Positions 34,965-46,599 of a stretch of DNA of 64,000 nt are shown here, piece by piece. The notes under the pieces are model-generated. The model was not told the origin of the DNA, made no database searches, and saw only the letters and a list, made by a program, of their open reading frames with translations. The position numbers were made by a program, and so were the translations under genes. Each line of letters starts with the position of its first letter. Position 1 is the stretch's first letter. Source of the DNA: Angiostrongylus vasorum (lineage: Eukaryota; Nematoda; Chromadorea; Rhabditida; Metastrongylidae); assembly GCA_018806985.1 (NCBI GenBank), contig JADANN010000174.1:2554001-2618000 (forward strand), read 5' to 3'.

Positions 34965-36780
34965 GGGCTGCACTACGATGAAGTTTGAATTCGTAGACGT
35001 ATTTCTCGAAATTGCTGTTTCGACATTTGAGGTTCTAACCTTTAAAGTCTGTGAAAAAACCTGATTTATACTGGAATTCAATTATACGGAGCGAAAACGC
35101 ATAAAATGAGTTTGTAGTGATACATGTAGTGGTACAAATTTCACTAGCAACTTTCCTTTGGCGGTCGTTCAAAGCTTCAAAGTGGAGAGGAACATGAGGT
35201 ACAGTTAAACCGGCCACTGAGAAAGGACCTTCTCCACGGTTCCACTTCGTGTCTGCAATGGCCAGTTATGAAAGCAGGTGATGAATTAGCTTCACGACAC
35301 AAATTATAAGCAGAGTGAAAAGGAAGTAAAAACATAACATATGGACTGAATTTCATAAAATGGTTACAAATATATGGACAAATCGTTAAATCCAGCTCGA
35401 GTAGTCGATGTTACCTCAATGTCCTCAAAGGAGTCGCTGCTGCGCTGGAAGAATCGGAGTCTCAAAGAGCTAGCTTCCCGCTGTTCCACAGTAAAGTGAC
35501 TGGACTGAGAAGCTGATAATGCTTTCGCCTATGTATCTTGGGATTCTAGCTAGAATCATGCTCGATCAACGTTTATCATCTCAATGAGGACAGGAGATTA
35601 CAGATCCTCAAGCGTAGCCGAAGTCACGTGCAAACCCGTGAGTGACTTCTGCGAGACAACGAAACTAGTAGAAATACTGGGACGACGTGTGATCACGTCA
35701 TCTAACTAAGCTTTAGATACAGAAGGAACCGAGGGGGGGCCACCAACAAATTTCTGCTGGAAAGGCTTACAGCGTTGGTGATCCTTCCTTAAACTTCAAC
35801 AGAAAACGCCAAATTCAAATGAAATCAAGCCCGCAACCGGGTGCCCACAAGGGGTTTACCACAGAGTTTCCGCTTGTTTTGCTTTTCTAGCGTGCTGTAG
35901 TGTTGAAATAGTGGTCTAATTGTAGTCACTATCAATTAGACATTGTTCATTTCAGTAATTTTACCAGCAAATCCGTGCACATTCACCCTAAAAGCGCTTC
36001 TGTTCTAGGTCATCACTGATAAAGTTTTGTGCTTCTCCTTCTCTTCACCCGTAAAACTTTTTTTTATAATTCGCTAATTATTGAACCATTCTAGTGGATA
36101 TCAATAAATCTTCCACTCGCTTTTTTTTTGCACAACAGAGCAACCTAGTGTTATTCGCTTGGGCAAAAGAAAGAATTTTCGTGCCTTCGAAGATATGAAC
36201 GGGGAACTTGTCGCGCCATTCCGGAATAGCCGCAGGATTTTATTGTTGGATTCTGATCTGGACCACATGACCGCTTCCACATGACTTCACAATCACTTGA
36301 TTTTGATCACAATCTTTGGCCGGACCGACATGCAGGGGCACAACCCGCATACAGGCAAACAGATCCAATTACTAATTCATTAATATGAATTATGTGTTTG
36401 TGGAAGTTATAAGTCAGTCATATATACCAGGGTTAGGGAGCACATCCTAAGGATCTGGACTCAGGCCAGGAGTTAGGGTGAAGAGAAATCCCCTCTCTAT
36501 ATCAAGTGTCTCCCTAAGCATACAGCATTTGCAAAAGTTGTAGAAGATTGCAGTTTTTACCAACAGATAATGAGATATGAAGAATGTGGGATTGTAACGC
36601 AGGACAACAAATTATGAAATTGCTACGAAATGTCCCTTTTTTTTCGAAAATATTGGTTCGTTATGTGCTAGCTAATTGGATCATATTGGAGACGGCAATC
36701 GATCAGAAGCCGTCCTGTATAAAAGGGTATAAAAGGGCACCGTTGAGTGAAGTGAACGACTGTGGGTTCGACTCGATGCG
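34965..36780. other. Unassigned DNA
   Basis: No gene model or recognised repeat. From about 36690 the sequence begins to match the upstream flank of hammerhead-like modules (ACCACATCGCGAG, CGGATCAATCCGG). Confidence 0.35.
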
Positions 36781-36827
36781 ACAGCGCACAACCACATCGC
36801 GAGAACAACGTCGACTCGGATCAATCC

Positions 36828-36862
36828 GGCCCTGAAGAAGACGAAGACGTCGAGACTTTAGC
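36828..36862 (+). repeat. Solitary hammerhead-like module
   Basis: CTGAAGA-A-GACG-AAGA-CGTC-GAGAC-TTTAGC, then AATCAACCTCGTGTTAGCTT. Stem II is perfect, but GAGA replaces GAAA. Confidence 0.6.
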
Positions 36863-37113
36863 TCAATAAACTTTTTAATCAACCTCGTGTTAGCTTAATA
36901 ATCGAAGAATGTGTTATAAAATGGCTCACTACACCAGGTAGTCAATAGTCTGCCAATCCTTGCAGTCTTCTTGAAGGAAAAATTTCCTGAATGATCTGAT
37001 GGGAAGCAAGCCTTGGATGCACTTTTGTACCAATATCCCTCTCGGCTAGCTAATGTTTTGAAAAAAAAAGGCTGCAGAGAGAAACTCAATGTTTTCTTCG
37101 TATTCTTGTTGTG

Positions 37114-37500
37114 CAAACACGAGGTGTTATTTTATTTCTTTATTTACGTACAAGCTGACGTTTCGGCGCATTTCGCCTTCCTCAGAGCCTGGAAAGGTCA
37201 AGTTGACAGCAATCTATTCGGCCAAACACCTCCATAACCAAACACAGAAAACGCTGAACCAAAAGGAAGGTGAGAGTGGAAGACTATTTAGTGGAAGACT
37301 CATAGAAAGCAGTGAGTGTGCAGAGGCTCTGCGTTCAATGTGATTGAATTTTTGGTTCAGCATTTTCTCTGTTTGGTTATGGAGGCGTTTGACCGTGTAG
37401 ATCGCAGTCAACTTGACCTTTCCAGGCTCTGAGGAAGGCGAAATCCGCCGAAACGTCAGCTTGTACGTAAATAAAGAAATAAAATAACACCTCGTGTTTG
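37114..37500. repeat. HH-IR element at the 3' side of the Penelope-like element (best preserved)
   Basis: Arms of about 150 bp (37114-37263 and 37350-37500) are inverted copies, so the same peptide-like frame appears on opposite strands. The minus-strand core at 37153-37188 and plus-strand core at 37425-37460 both read GGCT-CTGAGGA-A-GGCG-loop-CGCC-GAAACGTCAGC with complete stem II. The tail ACACCTCGTGTTTG is on both arms, and the companion block CCGAGGTTAATAGAAAGTCG follows at 37535. A second inverted pair (GTGGAAGACTCATAGAAAGC) lies at about 37290-37345 and 37584-37650. Confidence 0.85.
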
Positions 37501-37689
37501 TTAAACAAAAGCAGAAAGAATTATTCAATCATTGCCGAGGTTAATAGAAAGTCGGACGTGGGAGTTACTGCTAAACCTAGATTTCAATCACATTGAACAC
37601 AAAATAGCTTCTTTGCACACTCACCGCTTTCTATGAGTCTTCCACTGAGTATGTCGCGTGGAGACCAACCGCACAGAATCCACATGGAA

Positions 37690-40259
37690 GCGTAATATGC
37701 CTCTCCCATCAAAATAACAGCCTTTTATACTGCTCAATATCACGCGTGATAATGAGGCATTCTACCCTGCGGTTCATTTTCGGATTTCTGTAATTGATCC
37801 AGAACGCCTCGAGAGTTTTGCGCGCTTGTGTTCACGATTCCCGTGCGAGGATCGTGACCTGTACTTGTGAGTCCTTCGAGTTATGTCTCTAGGTCCTATG
37901 CGTGCCTAGTGGGGGTATTTGGTTTACGTTTACCGACTAGGTGTTCTTTTATGCGGACACAGAGTGGCCTACCCGTTTCGCCAATGTATTCGTCTCCGCA
38001 CGCCTTACAAGAGATCAGATAAACTATACCCAAGCTCATGCAATCACCGCCTCTACCATTAGGGGCGAACTATGCAATTTTGCGTTGCACATAGACGGTC
38101 ATATAGGTGGTTACGAACTAGCTGGCGCCTAGGATTACTTGGTGGCATTTCAACTACGTTTACCGAATCCTCAAGACCCGCCCTTCTTAAGCAGCATTTT
38201 ATAGCTGCACTAACATCATTTGAGATGAAGGGTAGGATAAACGGGACCTTTTTATCCCTAGAGTTGTCGTTTAGGGGCCTAGGATTTCCCCTACACCTAT
38301 CCCGAGCTACAGTTTCGTAGCCATTAGAAAAGTCTATTTGCTGCGTCAAGTTCCGGGACTCGTCTCTCTGCTCTCTTCCCGTGCACACGTTGGCTGGTGT
38401 TTGAAACATGTTTCTTACAAGCGCCCTTTTCGTGTGAGAGGGGTGAGAGGAGAGGTAATGAACCAAGATGTATTTACTACTTGGCTTTCGGTACCACTTT
38501 GTAATGTAGCCACTTTCTGACAGGTTAATTTGGACGTTCAGGAATGCAAGCCAGTTTTCTTTCGGTTTCTCTCGGGTAAACTTGATATACTCTGACTGTT
38601 CATTCAACAACTCGAAACATTTGTCCATTTCCTCTTGTGTTGAGCGAAGGACAAAACAGTCATCTATATATCTACAGTAGAGTAGCGGCCCAAGATCGAT
38701 CACCGGTGCTTCCACCGTAGACATAAATGCAACGGCAAGACTTGGTGTCAGTCGCTGTCCCATTGCCAACCCTCTTATTTGAGCGTAGTAATTTCGGGAC
38801 CATCTGAAGATTGAGCAGCTCAAGCATTCTTCCAAGAGTGCCATCAACTAGTCTATGTTGAAGCCATACATGTTTATTTCTCCTTCGTGTTTTTTAAGGA
38901 GTTCGAATATGGCTTGCATTGCGTAGTCATTCGACACGTTTGTATAAAGGGCGGTCACGTCGAGGGGACTCCATCACGTACGCTCTGCTGGGCTGCGCAG
39001 TACGTAGACGATCCAGAAACATCTGAGTATTCGTAAGATAGGCTGGAATATGTTTCAACAACTGGGTAAATATCAGGGATAAAAACCACGTTATCCTATC
39101 CGTTGGCCCGTCTATACAGCTAATGATAGGTCTAACCTTAAACAATGATGCATCGGTAGACGCAAGATCATCGCTGGATACTACGTTGTGAGTTTTTATA
39201 AACAAGTACAAGACGGGACATATTGGTAAGTCAGCTTTTAGTTGAGAGATAACTGATGGTTTTAAACCAGCAGCCCTTGCCATTTTGACCGATTCGTGGT
39301 TCAATTTTCGGTATTTACTTTTAAACTCCTTCTTAGATGATGGGCGATAAAGTGAAGCGTCTTCAAGATGCTTCTTCGTTATCTCAACAACTAATTGATG
39401 GGAAAATACGACAAACTCTCCACCCTTATCATTAACGAATAGTCTTATGTTTTTCAATCTTATCAGCTCTCGTACCTCTCGCATACCACGTTTTTTGCAC
39501 TTCAGTAAGGTTAGAGCTGTATCTTTTAGCGCGATAGTGGTTAAGGATTTTGAAAGTCTCATTCGTAAACATCCGAAATTTAACATCAACTCCATTCCTG
39601 GGCTCTTGTTGTCTAAAGAACGGCGGAGGAAATGGCGCTATTGGTAGGGCCCCCACTTGGTGTTTTTTCGCCCGTATTTTTGCGTTTCATCTCTAGCTTT
39701 TTTACGGAGTTTATCTTGAAGTTCATGTAAACTACATGCGACCCTACGCAAGGTTACCTTAGAAATGGGTTCAGATGGTGAGAAACTTGGCCCCAATTCT
39801 AATAACGAGCGCGCACCGTCAGGGAGAGTCATGCCTCCTAACACGGTTATCCTTGAATTTTCTTGCACATTATTTATCCTACTGTGACCTGTTTGATGTT
39901 CGTTAGCGGTATTTCTGTGCGCTCTTGAAGCCGTGTTATGCGATTTACTTAAAAAGGTCTTCGAATTTTCTCCGGAAAGTTACTTTAGCATTAGACCTAA
40001 TAGAGTTGCAAATCAACACTGACCTACCCACTATTCTCCTCCAGAGGCGGTCCTCCAAATACTGAGCGCAAAAAGTTTTCCTTCGTCTCGCACTTCTTCC
40101 ACTTGGCGAACATCTCGTTTTGTCGGCTTCGTAGACAGGTGCGTAGTACTCGCAATTCGATGTTTTCGATGTGAGATCAATGTTTTCTATTCTGCGACGG
40201 CGCTCAGTGTTCTTTTTTTGGCTCTGCAAAAATCCAGTCACGGCAAAGCAGACTCCCAT
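37690..40259 (-). pseudogene. Penelope-like retroelement: RT plus GIY-YIG endonuclease, frameshifted
   Basis: Penelope-like elements encode a telomerase-related reverse transcriptase and usually a C-terminal GIY-YIG endonuclease. In sense order: N-terminal region from ATG at 40259, with ITVLGGMTLPDGARSLLELG near 39850; ALPIAPFPPP near 39650; RLFVNDKGGEFVVF near 39430; RPIISCIDGPTDRITWFLS near 39110; motif A with DVTALYTNV near 38955; AMGQRLTPSLAV near 38750; motif C YIDDCF near 38670; WYRKPSSKYILVHYLSSHPS near 38460; and the endonuclease YLISCKACGDEYIGETGR then RIKEHL near 37950-38030. Frame changes near 39960, 39650, 39470 and 38970, a TAG near 38848 and stops after the endonuclease make it non-coding, yet protein-level order is intact. 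The last conserved part runs to about 37800; no 5' terminal repeat was recognised. Confidence 0.9.
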
Positions 40260-40354
40260 TGGGACTTGAGTAATTGGTCTTCATGCCGCGATTAGCTCAG
40301 TTCTTGAAAGAACCATGAGAGAAAGAACTATACATTTTGCAAAAATTTTGCAGA

Positions 40355-40680
40355 TGAAATAAAATCGTAGAAATACAACCACTACGATGCCGAGATATTT
40401 GCAAAACTTAGACTCCATGCCAGACTGCAATCACGATTACCCCTTTCCCGGGACTCACATGTCACCCATTGCACCACTGTGGCCCTTGCTTTGCCTTTTT
40501 TCTCAGCTAGTCTTTTTATCTCAATGGTGCCATCAGCAATCAACCGCAACGGGATTGATCTGGGGAGCACAAATCGGTATTAAACACGGTTAAGCTGAGG
40601 CTTTAATCGAAATCATAATGTATAATTTCTATTCACTGCTCGTTATATTTTCACGGCATGTTATTATGTGAAATGCAGCT
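40355..40680 (-). repeat. SINE-3 copy
   Basis: Plus strand shows ATGCCGAGATATTTGCAAAA, CGGTTAAGCTGAGGCTTTA and TTTTCACGGCATGTTATTAT. The B-box region is damaged. Confidence 0.7.
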
Positions 40681-40744
40681 ACACTGATCTGAGATCTTTA
40701 CGTTTTCATGATTTCTGTTGTAATTAATAAAACGTCTGTAAGGC

Positions 40745-40900
40745 AAAGCATAAGTGTAAGTGGTGCAGTAGGTAACACGTGAGCCCCTGGAAAAAGATGA
40801 TCGTGGGTTCTATCTGGCGTGAAGTCCACATTTTGCAAATGTCTCAGCATCATAATAGTTGTATATCACATCGCACATTGTCGTGAAAAATAATAATAGG
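40745..40900 (+). repeat. SINE-3 copy, diverged
   Basis: GTAAGTGGTGCAGTAGGTAA (A-box region), GATCGTGGGTTCTATCTGG (B-box region) and AATGTCTCAGCATCATAATA. Confidence 0.6.
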
Positions 40901-41231
40901 CACCAAAGAAAGTTAACATTGTAAAATCGTAGAGTAACAAGAAACGTTGAATTGGTCCATTGACATGTTGCACACGTAGCATTCTAAACAGGACCGTATT
41001 CAAAAGCGAAGCCCAAATGTTATAGAAGCAGGTATTGTAGTTCGCGTCCTTACTTACCTCCTTCTTGCCACAAGCAAAACTCTTTTTTTTTAGCAATCCG
41101 AATATTTAACTTTTATTTACAGCCCATCGTTTTTTTCACGCAAGGTATTAAGTTATATGCAATCATTTGAAGAGATATGAACATAATTCGAAATCTCAGA
41201 TGAGGTTTGAACCGGCAATTAGCTTTTCAGA

Positions 41232-41388
41232 GGATTCACGTGCTATCCACCACACAGAATAATGCGAGCAAAAGGCAAACCAGCGGCGTGAGGTGGTGTG
41301 GTGGATGGCGCTTATGCCCCCCAGAAAGCAGAAGTGCGGGTTTGAAACCCAACTGAGGTTCCGAATCGTGGTAATATCTCAGCATCCT
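41232..41388 (+). repeat. SINE-3 copy fused end-to-end with SINE-1
   Basis: GAGGTGGTGTGGTGGATGGC, GGGTTTGAAACCCAACTGAG and AATATCTCAGCATCCTGG. It passes directly into the first base of a SINE-1 (GTGGGCGTGTGGCGAAGTGG) with no spacer. Confidence 0.75.
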
Positions 41389-41663
41389 GGTGGGCGTGTG
41401 GCGAAGTGGTTGGAGGCGCCACTGCGACACACACGTGGAATCGATCCCCACGCCCATGACCCACCAAGGCTTCCATCCCTCCGCGGTGGGCAAATTGGTT
41501 TCGGACTTGTCTTGGAGAATAGCAGAACTGGCTCGATACATCGGTAGGCCACGGCGAGTCACTTTAAAGGTAAGATATGCATTTAATTACCTCCGAACGA
41601 TGCTTAATGAAGTCGAATGCATGGCGTATCCCTTAAGGATGGATCAATGCCGAGAACTTTCTT
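41389..41663 (+). repeat. SINE-1 copy, full length
   Basis: One of the cleanest copies: GGCGAAGTGGTTGGAGGCGC, GGAATCGATCCCCACGCCC, GGCTCGATACATCGGTAGG and AATGCATGGCGTATCCC. Confidence 0.85.
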
Positions 41664-42212
41664 TTTAGAGCTCAGCATCCTTGTCTTTCCAGATAATTGT
41701 TGAGAGCGCATGATCTTCCTTGTATCTGGCATATACCCTCCAAAACACATTTGCATTTATGAGCCGCAAATGGGATTTATGCGAAAAATTAAAGAAGTCG
41801 CACAACCTCGTCAAATGGATCTTTCTCTAGCAATAGTTGGGGACGGTATATGTCACTCAGTTTTAGAATTAAAATTCACATTTACCGGATAGAAAATGAC
41901 ACACAGGGACGATGGAATCGAAGAAAGATGTTCTACATTATCATCGCCGAAGAACTGGTTTTGGAAGCGAACAGTGGTTACTTCGTATTGGAGGTGCTCA
42001 TGATGACGCATTCAACTCATCACCATAGGGTCTTCTTCTTTGGTACTCGGAATCGCACTCGCAACGGTATGTGAGTAACGAAATGTACGAATTGCCACGA
42101 ACTCTAACGAGGCGTCCAGTAATTCGAAGCAACGATTTTTTTTCCTTCGGCTAACGTGAATTTCGACCGTCGGCAATGGGATCCGTCAATCATGAATCAG
42201 TCATAAAAAAAC

Positions 42213-42490
42213 GATAGAACTTCGGCGTCGATCATTCCATGAGGGATGCGCCATGCATTCGACCTCACTAAGCATCGTTGGAGATGATTGAATGCATATC
42301 TGGCCTTTACAATGACTCGCGGTGGCCTACCGATGTATCGGGTCAGTGCTGTTATCCTCGCAGACCAGTCTGGTACCAATTTACCGACCTCGGAGGGATG
42401 GAGGGTTTGGTGGGGTTGGGACGTGGGAATCGATCTCATGTGTATTACAGGGTGCCTCCGACCACAGCGCTATGCGCGTCCCTACTAGTC
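42213..42490 (-). repeat. SINE-1 copy, full length
   Basis: Plus strand from ACTTCGGCGTCGATCATTCC through AGCATCGTTGGAGATGATTG to CACAGCGCTATGCGCGTCC. Confidence 0.85.
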
Positions 42491-43084
42491 AATCATGGCT
42501 GTACTAATTCTGCATCAAACGACGTTTGCTGTATTTCTGCGTAGTTGTCAGATCGTTCATTAGCATAATTTTATTCGAATTTACGTGCAATCCTGTCATT
42601 TCGCAAACATTATAGGCGCCAACAAACAATGGTTCTTCCTGTTCGCTATCTTGTGCTCTTAATGTGATTTTTATCATAGAAACCTCACTGGTGATGTCTT
42701 TGGTCCCTTCATTCTCCTTCCATTCTAAATTTTAAACTAATTTAAATTAATCCACTTTAATTTAACCAAATCCAATTCTAAATATTTTTTTGAAATTTCC
42801 AAGCGTAGTTCCACAGCGTTTCATGTAATTGTAAGTGCCTACCTGTAATTGTAATTACCTTACGACTACGCTTAGTTGTGACCTTTTCCTTAAATACATG
42901 ACTTCTTCTCGTAGTGCCAACAGCGCAATTTGTTAAGCCCTATATTTATTAATGTGCTCTGTTCGATAATGGAACTCCTTATTGAGAGTTTCCCACGTTT
43001 CACTTTGAGCGGAGGGCTTCTGAATTTACAAGCTGATTGATCTTAGCCACTATGGTAAATTCAAATAAAATCCTGTCTTTCTCG

Positions 43085-43400
43085 TTCCACATCACTATTT
43101 GAGGTCTTACGAGAGGTTCCTCAGGCCATTTCATAAGGCAATTTTGTCGCTGAAGTCACCGATGATAACATTTGTAGAGGACAAGACCTTACCTGTAGAA
43201 CTTCTCTAGGTCCACAGATAACGCTTTGATTTTCTCATAGCTTAGCGTTGATGAGCATGGAACGAAGACTGTTACCACAAAAAATGATTCACATACAGTA
43301 TTTTCGAAAGCATAAATCAGGACGGTTCAGTCAGTTTTTAACACATTCAATGTTCATGGCAAGGCAGTAGACACTGATGCCTCCGACTCTTCTACTTATG
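43085..43400 (-). mobile_element. RTE-type LINE endonuclease fragment
   Basis: Minus strand encodes a decayed SYEKIKALSVDLEKFYR near 43200-43270, then a GDF-like segment near 43155 and WNEKDRILFEF near 43080. The order and spacing match the APE endonuclease domain of RTE elements. It differs in sequence from the LINE at 20.7-24.1 kb, suggesting a second RTE subfamily. No reverse transcriptase part remains. Confidence 0.5.
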
Positions 43401-44114
43401 ACAAGATGCGATCTATATGTAAACGAGCATATCCACGCACACACGCGTGAATATATCGACATATTATAATAAGTGAAAAACATATACATCAGTTCAATTC
43501 ATTAGAAACTAGTAGCCCATACTCTGGAATGACCTGCATCTCTAGATTAGCGCAGAATCACTTCTGATTATCTCCAACTCCCTCTTATCTACCATCCAGA
43601 AGCGGAACGTATCTTTTTGCTACTAATCTTAGTCAGGGACACTTGTGGAGCTTAATCAGCCAGGTTTTTGAGATCTCATCCATTAGGGTTCATTCGAGTG
43701 AAAGATGTCAGCAGGGTTACGAGTTTCACGAGCCCGCCTGCCGTGTATGTTTTAATGAAAAACAAGGGCTACGTGATGCCACGTTTATCACTCAGTTCGT
43801 GTTTTAATTGCTGATATGCCCGAATTCTCTTGCATTGCTAAATTGGCCGCACTCGATTCAAATAATATTACAGAATCTGCTCCTGAAATACCAGTACGAT
43901 CTCAGAGAAGTCGAACTATATGGATCTAATAAATTTCCTGAAAACAGACTTCTTGAAGGAAGGAGAATTTCATGTGCTTTAGCGATCGCAGACTTGCAGA
44001 TGCGTTATCAAAAGAGTACTTTTCTATAAGCTTTATAAGCACTCTTATCGAAATCTAGCGCAATATCCGTGTACAGTTTGCTCGTTTTCAAAGAACTTGT
44101 CACATTTTTAACCG

Positions 44115-44300
44115 TTTTATTTACTGCCTATTCTTTTTGGTGGCAGGGTATATTACGAAACATAACTTCAATGATGCTGAGATATTTGCAAAAATTCGGA
44201 CCGCAGGTGTCTGCGGTGGGGAACGAACGCCCTATTGTCCTTTCCGGGGAGCAACGCGTTCACCATCACACCATCCGTGTCCTTCATAACTTGTCACATT
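44115..44300 (-). repeat. SINE-3 copy
   Basis: Plus strand: TTTTTGGTGGCAGGGTATAT, ATGCTGAGATATTTGCAAAA, ACCGCAGGTGTCTGCGGTGG and AACGCGTTCACCATCACACC. Confidence 0.8.
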
Positions 44301-44477
44301 GTTCACTCATCCAACAATGGCCCACAACGAGTGAGCTGCTGGAAACGGTTAATATTTCAGTGGATAGGTGAGCTTTTCAATAGGAAACAAAGCTAATTCA
44401 CGAAAAACGCCTTGTGTAAAAAAGAACAGATTATTTTGGAAGGATCACCAATTGATATGACCACCCTGCCTATTAAG

Positions 44478-44600
44478 GCAGGTGGCGCAGTGGCAGTGAC
44501 GCCGATTATCACTAACACTGCACCACTTGCCTATTCACGTAGGATATGTCGCTGGTTCGATCCTGCAACAGGTCCATCGAACCCCAGCCCCACGGTCGAA
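44478..44600 (+). repeat. tRNA-like short element, separate family
   Basis: GCAGGTGGCGCAGTGGCAG resembles an A box and GCTGGTTCGATCCTGCAAC a B box, but about 75 nt separate them and no cloverleaf forms. It is therefore tRNA-derived rather than a tRNA gene. Confidence 0.5.
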
Positions 44601-44660
44601 AAAATACGTCGTCCAAAAAAGTGAGTATAAAGAATGTCCTAAGTATACCTGGAACGTTCA

Positions 44661-45074
44661 ATGTATTTAGATAACGACTTGAGAAGGTATTTTGATACAA
44701 GGGAGAAAGCAACATGGGCTCTGCTGAGCCCCTGGTTTAATTACCCAACTCCAAGTGCACGAACAGATGTATCAGCGATGTCAGGGCAAACACCATCAAG
44801 ACGCACGAAACGATCAACAACTGATACAGTGCTTATTGAGTGCCACAGATCTCCAACTTTACGAGCAAAATTCATCAACAACAATGCGGAGCTGAAGGAT
44901 TGTGACATCAGACGCAAACAAGCCAACACGCTATCTGCGTCAATCGCCCTTCGGTTGCGCGAACTTTGTGGCAGTTTTGATAGGGAGGAGTTTGGTCTCA
45001 GCCAAACTCACGGTAGTACCTTTGCAACACCTCGCACTGTTGGACAGCGCGTAGGTCATGGCGAACGTTCGTGA
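44661..45074 (+). CDS. Possible protein-coding ORF of unknown function (weak)
   Basis: An ATG opens 137 residues beginning MYLDNDLRRYFDTREKATWA. The middle is Ser/Thr/Arg-rich (QTPSRRTKRSTTD), followed by a charged, helix-like stretch (NNNAELKDCDIRRKQANT). No transmembrane segment, signal peptide or domain is recognisable. No partner exons were found, although GTAGGT at 45050-45055 could be a donor. ORFs of this length are expected about once by chance here, so support comes only from composition. The tRNA-like element lies just upstream. Confidence 0.28.
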   Translation: MYLDNDLRRYFDTREKATWALLSPWFNYPTPSARTDVSAMSGQTPSRRTKRSTTDTVLIECHRSPTLRAKFINNNAELKDCDIRRKQANTLSASIALRLRELCGSFDREEFGLSQTHGSTFATPRTVGQRVGHGERS

Positions 45075-45079
45075 AGGTT

Positions 45080-46595
45080 GCCATGAGTTCAGCGTATAAT
45101 TTCATGTCTGCTGAGAGCTCAGCATTTTCCGCACTTCACATTTCGTCACATTAAACACTTATTAATTACAAGGTTTTAACTTCTGTATCCAAAAAATTTT
45201 GGAGCGCTTCATGAATTTGGGTGTCATGTTAAGCTGATGATTCTAACATATGCGCTTATTTATTTTACAAACTGTCTATGCACACGGCTTGAATCAATCT
45301 TTAGATCCTAAAACCGTATCCGAAGCCACACGCGAATACGACTACCTTCATAGACAACGCTTGCATGATAGCGAAGCAAATGGGTAAAGTGCTACGGCTA
45401 GTAGTACATGTGTAGACAAGTCGTTTAAGTATACTGTCCTTCAGCCGACGTGCTGTTAAGCATGGTTGGAATAAATTTGATGAACCTTCAAATTAAGAAT
45501 GGCAGAGGAAGAGCGACAGTTATGCATGAGGTTCAGATGGACAGTCGATACGATCGAAATAGAGGTTATAGATGGGCTTCTTCCTCACAACAAGCCCACA
45601 TACACACGGTGGAAGTCTTCCATTTTAGTCGTACAGCTGACAATAGTGAGGTGGTCTAGAGGCAGCAGAAGCCTCTGTAATTGTATTTTATCGTGCTCCT
45701 GAAATTTACTTATGGGTGCTTTAATGCTTGAACAAAGGCATTCGTACTCAGAATTAGTATAGAGATGTCCTCTTGACTGAGGACTTAATCCAGAGGAAGA
45801 TCCATTTGAATGACAGACCATGAAAAAAAGGAGAGAAAAGAATTCCACAAGTAGGCTATCCAGTGAGCTGATAGAAGGATGGTCAGATTTTCAGTAGAAT
45901 CCATGGAATTCTTCTGCACTGTCGTTGAGATGCATTAGACTAACAAATGGAGGACTAATATTTACAAAGCCTTGGAAATCAACTAGGACGAGTTTAAGAC
46001 TTAAACGTACTTGGATCTGCTTCACTTAATAGTGTGCCTAGGCCTGAAACTCGCTTCTTGAAGAGACCAGCATTAGAACAAAGTTATAAAGTTTTGCTAG
46101 TTGTTATAAGGATTTCGAGCAGTAATACTGCTTTAGGACTGCAACAGAACTTAACAAATGGTTTAGCAGTGAAGTTCCATCACTCACTTACTTTTAAAAT
46201 AATAACCACAAATTGCTTATTTTATAAAGTATGCTGTGGATCTACGGTAATGGAGGCAAAACTATCGATCTAGTGCAGAAACTAATAAGCGCAACAAAAA
46301 AATAGCTTGAAATTTCTTGGCCATCAATGGTTTGTACTCTATCACTCAGGGATTCCTCGTAAGAATTGTATCACCTGTATCACCTGTAATAGCACTGGTC
46401 AATGAGCAGTTCAAGCCGGTCCAGTACACTGCAGCCATCATTGTCGCTTGTCAGAGTTGCTCAGTGGGTCCTACTTGGTGGAAGTCGATGAAAGGGTTGC
46501 ACTTCTCCACAATGTTCTTCATGCCGTCGTTGACGAGAGTTAGCTATACATAGCTCGGTAGACCTTGTATTGGAAACGGTTCACTGTTAGCTTTG
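45080..46595. other. Unassigned DNA
   Basis: Frames of 67-87 residues overlap on both strands near 45.5-45.8 kb without family resemblance. A short repeat of GTATCACCT lies at about 46367-46386. Confidence 0.35.
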
Positions 46596-46599
46596 GTTA

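Noticed and set aside
37089..37528. Matching open frames on opposite strands
   Set aside because: They are the two arms of the inverted HH-IR element read on each strand, not genes.
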